From assembly GCF_904846625.1 (NCBI RefSeq), contig NZ_CAJHBL010000003.1, forward strand, positions 372,001 through 436,000: a stretch of DNA of 64,000 bases, written 5' to 3'. Under the pieces are notes generated by a model. The model was not told where the DNA came from and ran no database searches. It saw only the letters and a list, made by a program, of their open reading frames with translations. The stretch comes from Psychrobacter sp. JCM 18900 (GTDB lineage: Bacteria; Pseudomonadota; Gammaproteobacteria; Pseudomonadales; Moraxellaceae). Of the stretch, positions 18,849-29,281 are shown one piece after another (the first letter of the stretch is position 1; every line of letters starts with the position of its first letter). The translations under genes and the position numbers were made by a program.

Positions 18849-19149
18849 TGATTTTTATCATAAAGCCTAACTAATTAAGTTGGATCTAATTTTTCCAACT
18901 CCTTTATTCATACCAAGATGAAGGCAAATGGAATGAAATCTTCCCTAGCTTTGAACAATCTTAGATTGTTCAACAAGTACACTGTGAAGTACACTACAGT
19001 TATCACAAGAATTCAAACTATTGATACCAGTGGTCTACAGCTAAATATTCAAGTCCTCACTAGGGAACCATCATTTTCCCCAACGCCTATCATAAAGTAA
19101 GAAAGTGAACGATATTTTATAACCAAAAAATGTAATGAACAGTGGAGTA
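18849..19149. other. AT-rich region with no supported gene
   Basis: One frame around 18904-18970 reads YSYQDEGKWNEIFPSFEQ before a stop, which resembles a protein fragment but has no start. I see no RNA gene or terminator. It looks like the tail of the decayed region beginning near 17520. Confidence 0.35.
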
Positions 19150-20040
19150 TTAAACTGGCTTTACAATCCCTTCCAATAAATTCGCAAATCCCTGCATATA
19201 CGCCGTATCTTTACTTGAGGTACGCGTTGCGGCGTACAGCTGACAATGCACGCCTTCTCCTAGTGGTCGTGATACTACCCAACCTTTTCTCTCGTATTCA
19301 GCAACCACCCAATCAGGCAATGCTGCTACGCCGCGTTCACTGGCAACCAACTGAATCAGCATCGCGGTCAGCTCTGTCGTACGAACACTCTCAAAGCTTA
19401 CTTGTGCTGGCGTCATAAAATTAGCAATGATATCGAGACGCTTAGCCTCTACCGGATAGGCAATCAAGGTCTCGTTAATTAAATCATCAGGTTCAATAAA
19501 TTTCTGAGTAGCTAAATCATGTGTTGGTGAGAGTACCAAACGACTCTCATATTCAAACAATGGCTGATAGCTGATACCGTCGAGCGGTAAATCACTGGTA
19601 GTGATAAGCAGATCAATATCACCTTCCATAAGTAGATGATGCGGCTCAGGTTCAAACCCTGTGGCAAAATCTAGCTCAACATCTGACCACTCACGGCGAT
19701 AGTGGTTTAGTATTGGCATGAGCCAATCAAAGCAGCTATGGCACTCTGATGCTAGGCGTAATCTGCCTGCTTGACCATGTGCTAAGCGTTTAAGGTTAGA
19801 TTTGGTGCGAGTAACTTGCGGTAGGATATTGTCTGCCAATGCCAATACTGCTTTACCTGCGGGCGTAAAACTAAGCGGACGAGTTCGGCGATTGACTAAG
19901 CTGATGTCGTAATAGTTCTCAAGCTCTTTTAATTGATGCGAAACGGCCGAGGCAGTAACGTGTAGCTCATCCGCCGCTGCTGCAAGTGAACCATGCGCTC
20001 GTAGCGCGGTTAATGTATTAAGATGACGTAGCTCAAGCAT
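19150..20040 (-). CDS. metR: LysR-family regulator, MetR-like
   Basis: LysR-type transcription factor of 296 residues with an N-terminal winged HTH (GSLAAAADELHVTASAVSHQ) and a C-terminal periplasmic-binding-like effector domain. The sequence follows MetR throughout: MLELRHLNTLTALRAHGSLA, the RLRLASECHSC motif, and ALPDWVVAEYERKGWVVSRPLGEG near the end. MetR activates methionine genes with homocysteine as co-effector. No met gene is adjacent; it lies 115 bp downstream of potC on the same strand. Confidence 0.82.
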   Translation of the reverse strand: MLELRHLNTLTALRAHGSLAAAADELHVTASAVSHQLKELENYYDISLVNRRTRPLSFTPAGKAVLALADNILPQVTRTKSNLKRLAHGQAGRLRLASECHSCFDWLMPILNHYRREWSDVELDFATGFEPEPHHLLMEGDIDLLITTSDLPLDGISYQPLFEYESRLVLSPTHDLATQKFIEPDDLINETLIAYPVEAKRLDIIANFMTPAQVSFESVRTTELTAMLIQLVASERGVAALPDWVVAEYERKGWVVSRPLGEGVHCQLYAATRTSSKDTAYMQGFANLLEGIVKPV

Positions 20041-20155
20041 AATATGACCTAACCGCTAAGGTGAGAAAAATTCATTATAGTCAATATAGCGCTGACTTTC
20101 ACTCATAGTCCATTATTAATGAGTAGTTAATAAGCAATTAGTCAGCAATCAATAT

Positions 20156-20962
20156 CTAGCGCTTGCGTAACAATAATTGTGAAATAACCACCAATACTAG
20201 CGAAGCAACCAGCAATAACGTACCAATGGCGTTAACCTCTGGCTTGAGTCCTACACGCACCATAGAATAAATGCGCAGCGGTAAAATCTCATAGCTAGGC
20301 CCTGTAACAAAGGTCGATACCACTACATCATCTAGCGATAAGGTAAAAGCCAGCAACCAACCTGCCATAACCGCTGGCAGAATAACGGGAATGAGCACTG
20401 TACGTACCATCGTAGATTCGCTAGCGCCCAAGTCACGTGCCGCTTCCATCAATCGCTCATCCAAGCTACTCAATCGTGCAAAGACGGTAATCACAACAAA
20501 GGGTAGGCAAAAAGTAATGTGCGCCAATAGCAGTGAGACAAAGCCCAATTGCAAACCAATCAGTAAGAACAATGCTAATAATGAGATAGCTAATACAATC
20601 TCAGGCGACATCATAAGTACAAACAGTAGCCCATTTAGTAAGCCTTTACCACGAAAATTATAACGGTGTAACGCCAGCGCTGTAAGCGTGCCTATCAAAG
20701 TTGAGACGGTGGCTGCCACCAACCCTAAGACAATCGAGTGCCAAAATGCATCGAGCATCGCTTGGTTATTGAATAGTGACTCATACCACTTTAAGCTAAA
20801 TCCGCCCCAGTTATAGCCGATTTTTGATTTGTTAAAGGACATCACCACCAAGACGATGATTGGCAGATATAACAGGGTATAAATGAGTCCGAGATAACCT
20901 TTAGCGGCGATACTGCCAATCTTAAGCGTACGAGTTTTTTTGTTCGGTGAGCTGTAAGACAT
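20156..20962 (-). CDS. potC: Spermidine/putrescine ABC transporter permease (PotC/PotI type)
   Basis: Inner-membrane permease of 268 residues with six predicted helices. The cytoplasmic coupling motif, with pattern EAA-x3-G, appears as MEAARDLGASESTMVRTVLIP. It pairs with the PotB-like protein encoded just upstream. Start and stop codons of the two permease genes overlap, which indicates translational coupling within a potABC operon. No gene for the substrate-binding protein (PotD/PotF) is next to it. Confidence 0.9.
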   Translation of the reverse strand: MSYSSPNKKTRTLKIGSIAAKGYLGLIYTLLYLPIIVLVVMSFNKSKIGYNWGGFSLKWYESLFNNQAMLDAFWHSIVLGLVAATVSTLIGTLTALALHRYNFRGKGLLNGLLFVLMMSPEIVLAISLLALFLLIGLQLGFVSLLLAHITFCLPFVVITVFARLSSLDERLMEAARDLGASESTMVRTVLIPVILPAVMAGWLLAFTLSLDDVVVSTFVTGPSYEILPLRIYSMVRVGLKPEVNAIGTLLLVASLVLVVISQLLLRKR

Positions 20963-21840
20963 TAGGCCACCTCGTTAAAGTCAGTCTTGCCAATGCGGCG
21001 ACTACTGGCACGGTAGGCAAGCAATAATACTGCCATAGCCAATGTCAATAACACACTGGCCGCAGCACCAAAGGGCCAGTCACGCGCATCCAAAAATTGG
21101 TTTTTGATGATATTACCGACCAATAAGTTACGAGAACCACCCAAGATATCTGCCACATAAAACATACCCATCGCAGGCAATAGTACGAGCAGTACACCAG
21201 AAATAATACCAGGTGTCGTTAATGGCAGTACCACATGCCAAAAAGTTTGTGTTCTAGTTGCACCCAAATCCTGAGAAGCCAATAGCATGTCATTACGCAA
21301 ATCGGTAAATACGGCATATAGCGGTAGCACCATAAACGGGAATAACAAGTAAGTTAGTCCTGCAATCACCGCGCCTTGGGTATATAGAATATCGATAGGG
21401 GTGTCGATTACGCCAATTGCCAATAGCAATTTATTAATCAAGCCATTGTTAGCAAATAGTAATTTGAGCGCATAAGTCCGCACTAAAGAGTTGGTCCAAA
21501 AAGGCAGTATTAGTAGTAGCATCAGCAATGGCTGCCAACGTACTTTTGCTTTGGAGATCAGCCATGCAAAAGGGTAGCCAAGCAGTAGACAGATAACCGT
21601 TGTGATACCTGCCATCCATAATGAGTGGACAAATACCTCAAAATACAACGGGTCAATCATCCGTACATAACTGTCGATACTGACAGGTAAGCTGATAAAC
21701 GCACTGCTATCACGAGTCAAAAAACTGACAGCGATGACTAGGATATTTGGTAATAGTGCAAATATCAGTAGCCAACCCCAAATTAGCCAAAGCGTGGCGG
21801 TACGAAATGGACTTTTACTGCCTAAGTGGTTGCGAGCCAT
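20962..21840 (-). CDS. potB: Spermidine/putrescine ABC transporter permease (PotB/PotH type)
   Basis: Partner permease of 292 residues with about six membrane segments. It carries the coupling motif LLASQDLGATRTQTFWHVVLP. It shares one base with potA upstream (position 21840) and one base with potC downstream (20962), a tightly coupled three-gene unit. Together with PotA it would import polyamines, although putrescine versus spermidine cannot be assigned. Confidence 0.9.
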   Translation of the reverse strand: MARNHLGSKSPFRTATLWLIWGWLLIFALLPNILVIAVSFLTRDSSAFISLPVSIDSYVRMIDPLYFEVFVHSLWMAGITTVICLLLGYPFAWLISKAKVRWQPLLMLLLILPFWTNSLVRTYALKLLFANNGLINKLLLAIGVIDTPIDILYTQGAVIAGLTYLLFPFMVLPLYAVFTDLRNDMLLASQDLGATRTQTFWHVVLPLTTPGIISGVLLVLLPAMGMFYVADILGGSRNLLVGNIIKNQFLDARDWPFGAAASVLLTLAMAVLLLAYRASSRRIGKTDFNEVA

Positions 21841-23081
21841 CAGCTACCATCCTTTTGTACAGTCGTGTCTGGCACAGTTTCAGAGTCTTCTGGTAATACC
21901 CATTCCCAGCCATCTACCCATGAGACTTTAACACCCTCGTTTAATTTATAATCAAAGCTTGGATCATCCTCATCAAAAAACTCAGAGGCCTTAATTATAT
22001 GACCATTTGCCAGTTCGATAATCGAATCTAAGGTGCTACCTTTATAGTTACTCTCGATGACACGGCCTAACAGTCCGCTATGCTCATTGTCTTTTGGATC
22101 GTATATTCGTAAGTCTTCGGGGCGAAGTAGTAAATTGACGATATCGCCCACTTGCACGTCATTGGCAAAATTGGGACGACGTAAGTTGCGTAAGGTGGTC
22201 GGCCCTTCTTGCGCTTGCGCTTCACAGACTTCGACCTCGATACGTCCGTTGGTCACTTTACCATCGCGATCTGGCTGGTCTGGATGGACACCTTTGACCT
22301 CAGCTCTAAACAAATTGGTCTCACCGATGAATTTTGCAGTAAACAAATTGGCAGGGGTTTCATAAATCTCGATAGGCGTACCGATTTGCTGGAACGTACC
22401 GTCTTTCATTACGGCAATACGGTCTGACATCGAGAGCGCTTCTTCTTGATCATGGGTCACGAAGACAAAGGTAATGCCCAGCTCACGTTGCAGACGCTTT
22501 AGCTCAGATTGCATTTGCAGGCGCAGTTTATGATCGAGCGCGGATAATGGCTCATCGAGCAATAGCAGTTTAGGACGGTTAATCACCGCACGAGCAATCG
22601 CAACTCGCTGCTGCTGACCACCAGATAAATCTTGCGGCTTGCGGTTGGCCAAATGCTCTAGCTGTACCATCGCTAGCATCTCGCTAACACGTCTTTGGAT
22701 TTCATCTTTTGGGACTTTCTTTAGCTTTAGGCCATAAGCCACGTTCTGGGCAACGCTCATATGAGGAAACAACGCATACTGCTGAAATACGGTATTGACC
22801 GGACGTTTATCAGCGGACAATCCCGCCATCTGTACGCCATCCAAATATATCGCTCCAGCGTTCGGCTGCTCAAAGCCTGCAATTAAGCGTAGTAATGTCG
22901 TCTTACCACAGCCTGATGGGCCAAGCAGCGTCAAAAACTCACCATGCTTGATATCAAGGTTGATGTCTTTTAGGACTTCGGTTTGATCATAGGTTTTTTT
23001 TAGACCAGTCAGTTGCAGCAGCACCTGATCATCATGAGGTAACGCAGAGGTGTTATGCGTATTTTGAGATAAATCGGTCAT
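21840..23081 (-). CDS. potA: Polyamine ABC transporter ATP-binding protein (PotA/PotG type)
   Basis: ABC ATPase of 413 residues. It has Walker [11 protein letters not shown]-loop [10 protein letters not shown], signature [14 protein letters not shown], Walker [13 protein letters not shown] and the H-loop THDQEEA. After about residue 240 it has the TOBE/MOP-type regulatory domain ([13 protein letters not shown]). The C-terminus is longer than in E. coli PotA. A good AGGA precedes the ATG. First gene of the potABC operon. Confidence 0.93.
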   Translation of the reverse strand: MTDLSQNTHNTSALPHDDQVLLQLTGLKKTYDQTEVLKDINLDIKHGEFLTLLGPSGCGKTTLLRLIAGFEQPNAGAIYLDGVQMAGLSADKRPVNTVFQQYALFPHMSVAQNVAYGLKLKKVPKDEIQRRVSEMLAMVQLEHLANRKPQDLSGGQQQRVAIARAVINRPKLLLLDEPLSALDHKLRLQMQSELKRLQRELGITFVFVTHDQEEALSMSDRIAVMKDGTFQQIGTPIEIYETPANLFTAKFIGETNLFRAEVKGVHPDQPDRDGKVTNGRIEVEVCEAQAQEGPTTLRNLRRPNFANDVQVGDIVNLLLRPEDLRIYDPKDNEHSGLLGRVIESNYKGSTLDSIIELANGHIIKASEFFDEDDPSFDYKLNEGVKVSWVDGWEWVLPEDSETVPDTTVQKDGS

Positions 23082-23482
23082 AATATCTGTTCCTGAGCGT
23101 CCAATAGCTATATGCAGCTGCCTGTCATTATAGGGATTGGCATGAGCGTAAGCACGATTTGATTACTGTCTAAATGCTGCCTGAGTGCTGCGTATTATAA
23201 CAAACCATTAATATAAGTCAGTGCAAGTTCGTTATAAGTTACGCGAGTCATACTGTCGTAGCAGCGATATATACAGCTGTATTTTTACATGTGACTACAT
23301 TCACCTAACGATATTTAGACAAATTTTTTTACCGTTTTTTGGTTTTTATTGCTATACAATCACGTTATGGCTGACAAACATGATTAGCCTCATAGTTTGA
23401 CGATAATTAGTCAATCTATGATTGAATACATGTATGCAAAACAGCTTATAACTCTAATATTATTGATGATAAAGGATCTCTC
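23082..23482. other. Divergent promoter region potA / carbonic anhydrase
   Basis: About 400 AT-rich bases between divergent genes. No gene or terminator is supported. Confidence 0.4.
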
Positions 23483-24121
23483 ATGCCTACCGATATACGT
23501 CCAACCACAGGTCAAGAAGCACTTGAGCTTTTAAAAGCAGGTAATGCACGCTATGTTGATAGCCTCACCAGTACCGATGAGTATATGCAGCGCCGTCCAG
23601 AGTTGGTCAAGGATCAAAATCCGTTGGCCATTATTTTGGGTTGCTCCGATGCACGAGTACCAGTTGAGATTGTTTTTGATCAAGGTTTGGGAGATTTGTT
23701 TGTTATACGAGTCGCGGGTAATGTGGTTGCACCATCACAGATTGGTTCAATCGAGTTTGCAGCCGAAGCCTTTGGCACGCAATTGGTAGTGGTACTTGGA
23801 CACTCAAAATGTGGTGCTGTCACGGCTTGTGTTGAGACATTGATTAACCCTGAGCAGAATTATTCACCTAACTTGCAATCTATCGTTGATCGTATTCGCC
23901 CAAGCGTTTATAACTTGCACGAACTGGCAACTGCCAATGGTCAAGACGTCGATGCAGACGAGCTGGTCGATCGCTCTATCCGCGCGAACGTACGTATGTC
24001 AGTCAGTCAGCTAAAGCATGGCTCACGTGCATTAGAGGACTTAACTAATAGTGGTCAGCTGCTGGTAGTCGGTGCTGAGTATGATCTTGAGACAGGAAAA
24101 GTGCGTTTTTTAGATAGCTAA
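23483..24121 (+). CDS. Beta-class carbonic anhydrase
   Basis: Zinc enzyme that interconverts CO2 and bicarbonate in the cytoplasm. The zinc ligands are C54 (GCSDARVP), H107 and C110 (GHSKCGAV), with the catalytic D56-R58 dyad. The 212 residues match the bacterial beta class. AGGA lies upstream of the ATG. It appears monocistronic, with a terminator-like hairpin downstream. Confidence 0.94.
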   Translation: MPTDIRPTTGQEALELLKAGNARYVDSLTSTDEYMQRRPELVKDQNPLAIILGCSDARVPVEIVFDQGLGDLFVIRVAGNVVAPSQIGSIEFAAEAFGTQLVVVLGHSKCGAVTACVETLINPEQNYSPNLQSIVDRIRPSVYNLHELATANGQDVDADELVDRSIRANVRMSVSQLKHGSRALEDLTNSGQLLVVGAEYDLETGKVRFLDS

Positions 24122-24240
24122 TCAGTCTTAGGTAGCTTCAGACAACTAGCTAGTTAGGGCATACAGACGAACACACCTTGTTCATATTCTTACAAAACCC
24201 TATCAGTTATTTCGCCATTTTTTATTATGATAAGAGAACG

Positions 24241-24275
24241 ACGCAAATTACGACAATCGTGATTTGCGTGTTTTT
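24241..24275 (+). terminator. Terminator after carbonic anhydrase
   Basis: Long stem ACGCAAATTACGA/TCGTGATTTGCGT (24241-24253, 24257-24269, one G-U pair) with a three-base loop, followed by GTTTTT. Confidence 0.85.
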
Positions 24276-24307
24276 GCCTTTATTTTTTGAATTATATTAG
24301 GATAATT

Positions 24308-24871
24308 ATGTCTACTTCATCTAACAACAATAACGACGCACTAGACCAACCTGCTAGCAGCGTTAATACTGATGGTGTTCAGCCAATCTCATTACAGACG
24401 ACCGGTTTTACTTTTAACCACACCATGTTGCGTGTCAAAGACCCTGTTAAATCATTAGAGTTTTACACTGGTGTCTTGGGTATGACGCTGCTTGCTGTTA
24501 AGAAGTTCCCTGACATGGGATTCGATTTATATTTCTTGGCTAAGTTGACCGAGAGCGAGCGCGAAAACCTGCCAACTGGCGATGATCTAGAAATCTTTGC
24601 CTTCCGTCAGCGTGGTATTCTAGAGTTGACGCATAACTACGGCACCGAGACAAAAGCTGATTTTAGCTATCATGATGGCAATCAAGAGCCGCAAGGTTTT
24701 GGTCATATTTGTTTTAGTGTTCCAAGTTTGGATGAAGCCGTTGCTTGGTTTGACAAAAACGATGTCGAATTCAAAAAACGTCCAGAAGATGGCAGTATGA
24801 AAAACATTGCTTTTATCAAAGATGTGGACGGCTACTGGATCGAAATCGTACAGGCCGATTTGATGGGCTAA
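24308..24871 (+). CDS. gloA: Lactoylglutathione lyase (glyoxalase I)
   Basis: Metal-dependent lyase that turns the methylglyoxal-glutathione hemithioacetal into lactoylglutathione. Metal ligands are visible in order: His in FNHTMLRVKD, Glu in ILELTHNYGTE, His in GFGHICFSV and Glu in YWIEIVQ. The ATG at 24308 has AGGA upstream; the frame extends to a less likely start at 24287. The first about 35 residues are a Ser/Asn-rich extension absent from E. coli GloA and more like the longer eukaryotic-type forms. Confidence 0.94.
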   Translation: MSTSSNNNNDALDQPASSVNTDGVQPISLQTTGFTFNHTMLRVKDPVKSLEFYTGVLGMTLLAVKKFPDMGFDLYFLAKLTESERENLPTGDDLEIFAFRQRGILELTHNYGTETKADFSYHDGNQEPQGFGHICFSVPSLDEAVAWFDKNDVEFKKRPEDGSMKNIAFIKDVDGYWIEIVQADLMG

Positions 24872-24943
24872 GTGTCATAACGATAGCACCTATTAAGATA
24901 AGTGCGTTAATAGGAATAAATAGAATAAAGGAGTATCACCCAT

Positions 24944-25921
24944 ATGCCTACCTCTGAGGCAGACACGACACTGAGTGCTGAGACAGCTGCGCAGTCTACG
25001 ACAACGGATGGATTGACTTATCAAAGCATCCTTGGTTCGGCAAATGAGATATGGATTGGCTTTGTTGAGCGCATCCCATATTTTGTCGCATCAATTATCG
25101 TTATCCTAATTTTTTGGTTCTTATCGATTGTCTTCAAAAAAATCGTTCACAAATTATTAGGCAGTCGTAGTCGGCATCAGAACTTGGTTAAAGTGTTTCA
25201 GCGAGTAGGTGGGGCGCTTATTTTCTTTATTGGTTTTATGATAGCGATGGTTATTGCGGTGCCAGGGTTCACTCCTGCTAAGTTGATTGGCGCGCTCGGT
25301 ATTGGTTCCGTTGCTATCGGTTTTGCTTTTAAGGATATCTTCCAAAATTTGCTCTCTGGTATCTTGCTACTAATTTCAGAGCCGTTTCGTATCGGTGATC
25401 AGATTGTCTCAGGCGACTATGAAGGAACAGTTGAAGATATCAAAATCCGCGCAACTACCATCAGGACTTATGATGGCAGGCAAGTAGTGATTCCAAATTC
25501 AGATCTCTATACTTCAGCATTGACCGTCAATACCGCTTATAAGCAGCGCCGTCTGCAAGTCGCAGTTGGTATCGGTTATGAAGATGATATTGAAGCGGCC
25601 AAAGCTGAGATTATAAAAGCATTAGATAAGATAGAGAGTGTCTCAAAGAAAGCAACGCCAAGCGTGATTGCTACTGGTTTCGGGGGTTCGTCCATTGATC
25701 TAATGGTACGCTGGTTTATCGAAGATGGTACGCAAGCCAATAAGGTTGCCTCGATTCATCAAGTAATTGTAGGTATCAAAAACTCGTTGGATGCAGCGGG
25801 CGTAAACATTCCATTCCCAATACGTACGATCGATTTGAGTGATCCTTCAGTAAATGCAATCGTTAATAAGATGAACGAGCAGCAAGACATTGTGGATGTG
25901 AATAAAACAGTAGCAGAGTAG
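24944..25921 (+). CDS. Small-conductance mechanosensitive channel (MscS family)
   Basis: Membrane channel of 325 residues that releases solutes on osmotic downshock. It has three predicted helices. The pore helix TM3 region reads GALGIGSVAIGFAFKDIFQN, followed by the beta-domain motif EPFRIGDQI and VVIPNSDLYTS. AAAGGAGT lies just upstream of the ATG. It stands alone, 72 bp after gloA, and ends at a shared terminator with the opposite gene. Confidence 0.92.
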   Translation: MPTSEADTTLSAETAAQSTTTDGLTYQSILGSANEIWIGFVERIPYFVASIIVILIFWFLSIVFKKIVHKLLGSRSRHQNLVKVFQRVGGALIFFIGFMIAMVIAVPGFTPAKLIGALGIGSVAIGFAFKDIFQNLLSGILLLISEPFRIGDQIVSGDYEGTVEDIKIRATTIRTYDGRQVVIPNSDLYTSALTVNTAYKQRRLQVAVGIGYEDDIEAAKAEIIKALDKIESVSKKATPSVIATGFGGSSIDLMVRWFIEDGTQANKVASIHQVIVGIKNSLDAAGVNIPFPIRTIDLSDPSVNAIVNKMNEQQDIVDVNKTVAE

Positions 25922-25981
25922 CGCTCGGTGAAATATTCAATTAGTGTCAAAAACGTGATATCTAATAATATTTAGAAAACT

Positions 25982-26017
25982 AAAAAACCGCCACATCAAT
26001 TGATATGGCGGTTTTTT
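25982..26017. terminator. Bidirectional terminator mscS / cytochrome c'
   Basis: Near-perfect palindrome with arms A6-CCGCCA (25982-25993) and TGGCGG-T6 (26006-26017). It serves both convergent genes. Confidence 0.9.
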
Positions 26018-26048
26018 ATACGTATCTACTTGCGATAAATACAAAGCT

Positions 26049-26525
26049 TTATTCGTCTTTTGCTCTAAAGTCGGTATGGCATGATTTACAGCTTGCACCA
26101 ACTTGTCCAAAGGCAGGTTTAACATCGTCCATGCTAGTGGCGTTTTGGGCGGCGGCGTTTAGCTCAGCAGTAACTTTTTGAAAGTTTTCCGCTTCAGCAC
26201 TGAAGCCATCAGCATTAGACCAAACCGCTTCGGTAGCATTGCCTACCGCTTCTGGGTCTTCAAAATGACTCCAAGGCTTGGCGGCATCTTCTGCCAAGAA
26301 CGCCGCTTGCTCTTTAAATACGTCCGCATCAAATGTGTCAGGTGCTTTTGCCATATCACCCATGACGCCCATTGCGTCGCCCCAGTTTTTCATGGTGTCT
26401 TGACGCGCTTGCACATCAGGGTTAGATCCTGTTGAGGTGCTACAGGCCGTTAGACCCAGTGCAGCCGCCATCAAGGTAACGCTAAACAGAGATTTGAAAG
26501 ATTTGTTGGTATGAACCTGTGCCAT
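26049..26525 (-). CDS. Cytochrome c' (class II) lipoprotein
   Basis: The leader ends in a lipobox (LGLTAC). A four-helix-type domain follows with the haem site CKSCH at C146-H150, eight residues from the C-terminus, the hallmark of class II cytochromes c (c'/c556). These bind NO or transfer electrons in the periplasm; the exact role cannot be assigned. AAGGAG lies upstream of the ATG. Monocistronic. Confidence 0.88.
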   Translation of the reverse strand: MAQVHTNKSFKSLFSVTLMAAALGLTACSTSTGSNPDVQARQDTMKNWGDAMGVMGDMAKAPDTFDADVFKEQAAFLAEDAAKPWSHFEDPEAVGNATEAVWSNADGFSAEAENFQKVTAELNAAAQNATSMDDVKPAFGQVGASCKSCHTDFRAKDE

Positions 26526-26827
26526 ATGACTTACTCCTTTAAACTTGGCTAATAGTAAGCGCGATTACAAACGCTCGCTTTGTCGTAAAATATAGTTATA
26601 CAAAATACTGCCTAAAATTCTTCTGAGCACAGTTGCTAATAAAGAACGTCTTCTATTGTAACGGTTATCTGCGCGTTGGGAATTATATAGTTGTTATATC
26701 CTCGTAATATTTTAAATAAGCATACCTTAACTTGGTTATGGTTGGTTGCAGTGATTTTATGGTAGCTACACAACGTATTCTTTACGATAACAACGTGAGA
26801 ATGGCTAGTTTGGATGGTACTGACAAT
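26526..26827. other. Intergenic region between cytochrome c' and hemF
   Basis: About 300 AT-rich bases. Short frames in both strands have no coding character. The hemF terminator lies at its right end. Confidence 0.4.
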
Positions 26828-26860
26828 AAAAAAGGCCAGCGAATAGTAGCTGACCTTTTT
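26828..26860 (-). terminator. Terminator of ribA-hemF
   Basis: A6-GGCCAGC (26828-26840) pairs with GCTGACC-T5 (26849-26860, one G-U pair). The orientation suits the minus-strand hemF ending at 26902. Confidence 0.8.
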
Positions 26861-26901
26861 AATATTTTCCAAAAATATGAATGCTGTGATATTTACGAAA
26901 C

Positions 26902-28648
<1,747 letters not shown>

Positions 28649-29281
28649 TGCTGTCCTACATAAGCCTAAAGTCGTGGCGGTGAAAAGTATGTTATTGCTG
28701 TTTGAAACGAGCGCTGTTTGAGACGGTTACTGTTCGAGATAACTATGGTTTTCGAAATAACTATTAGTTGAGATGAGCATGTCATCTAAACTTTACTGCT
28801 AAGATTAAGATGATACCAGTATAACCTGTTCATAAAGACAGCGTGCTCATTGTATTTTTTATAAAAACACACAAAGTTCACAGACGACGCACGATGATTA
28901 AAGCGACAATTAAAAAAAAATGCTATTATGCCATACTATTTTGACGGATACAGTGACAAGTCTTTACCCTTACATTACTATGTCGTCACTAACATCCGCT
29001 ATTGATGCAAAATAATAGGGCATAATGTCACCCCTCAGTTGTCAATAGTATGAAAGCATCAATATTTTAATATCAAAACGTTGGTATTGACGCGCAGTCT
29101 ATTGTGCTAGCGTGTCTACTGTCGTAAGTAGCGCAGCTATACAAATACGAAAGTTGCATGAATAATTATATGGTCGATTACATCAATAATGATGTAGGTA
29201 TTATTGACGTCTTTTGATTATAGTCACCGCTATATTTTAAAGACACGTCTTGTCAGCAGATTGGTAGGTATCGTACGGTTT
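28649..29281. other. Divergent ribA / dxs intergenic region
   Basis: About 630 AT-rich bases. It holds a degenerate tandem array (28698-28775). The TTG-started frame joining dxs at 29204 is probably not translated. No RNA gene recognised. Confidence 0.4.
28698..28775. repeat. Degenerate tandem repeat of about 16-18 bp
   Basis: Successive diverged units: CTGTTTGAAACGAGCG, CTGTTTGAGACGGTTA, CTGTTCGAGATAACTATG, GTTTTCGAAATAACTATTA and GTTGAGATGAGC. Unit length drifts between about 16 and 19. Confidence 0.55.

Noticed and set aside
28649..29203. Possible FMN riboswitch upstream of ribA or TPP riboswitch near thiamine genes
   Set aside because: No conserved FMN or TPP aptamer blocks could be recognised upstream of ribA, thiG or thiS.
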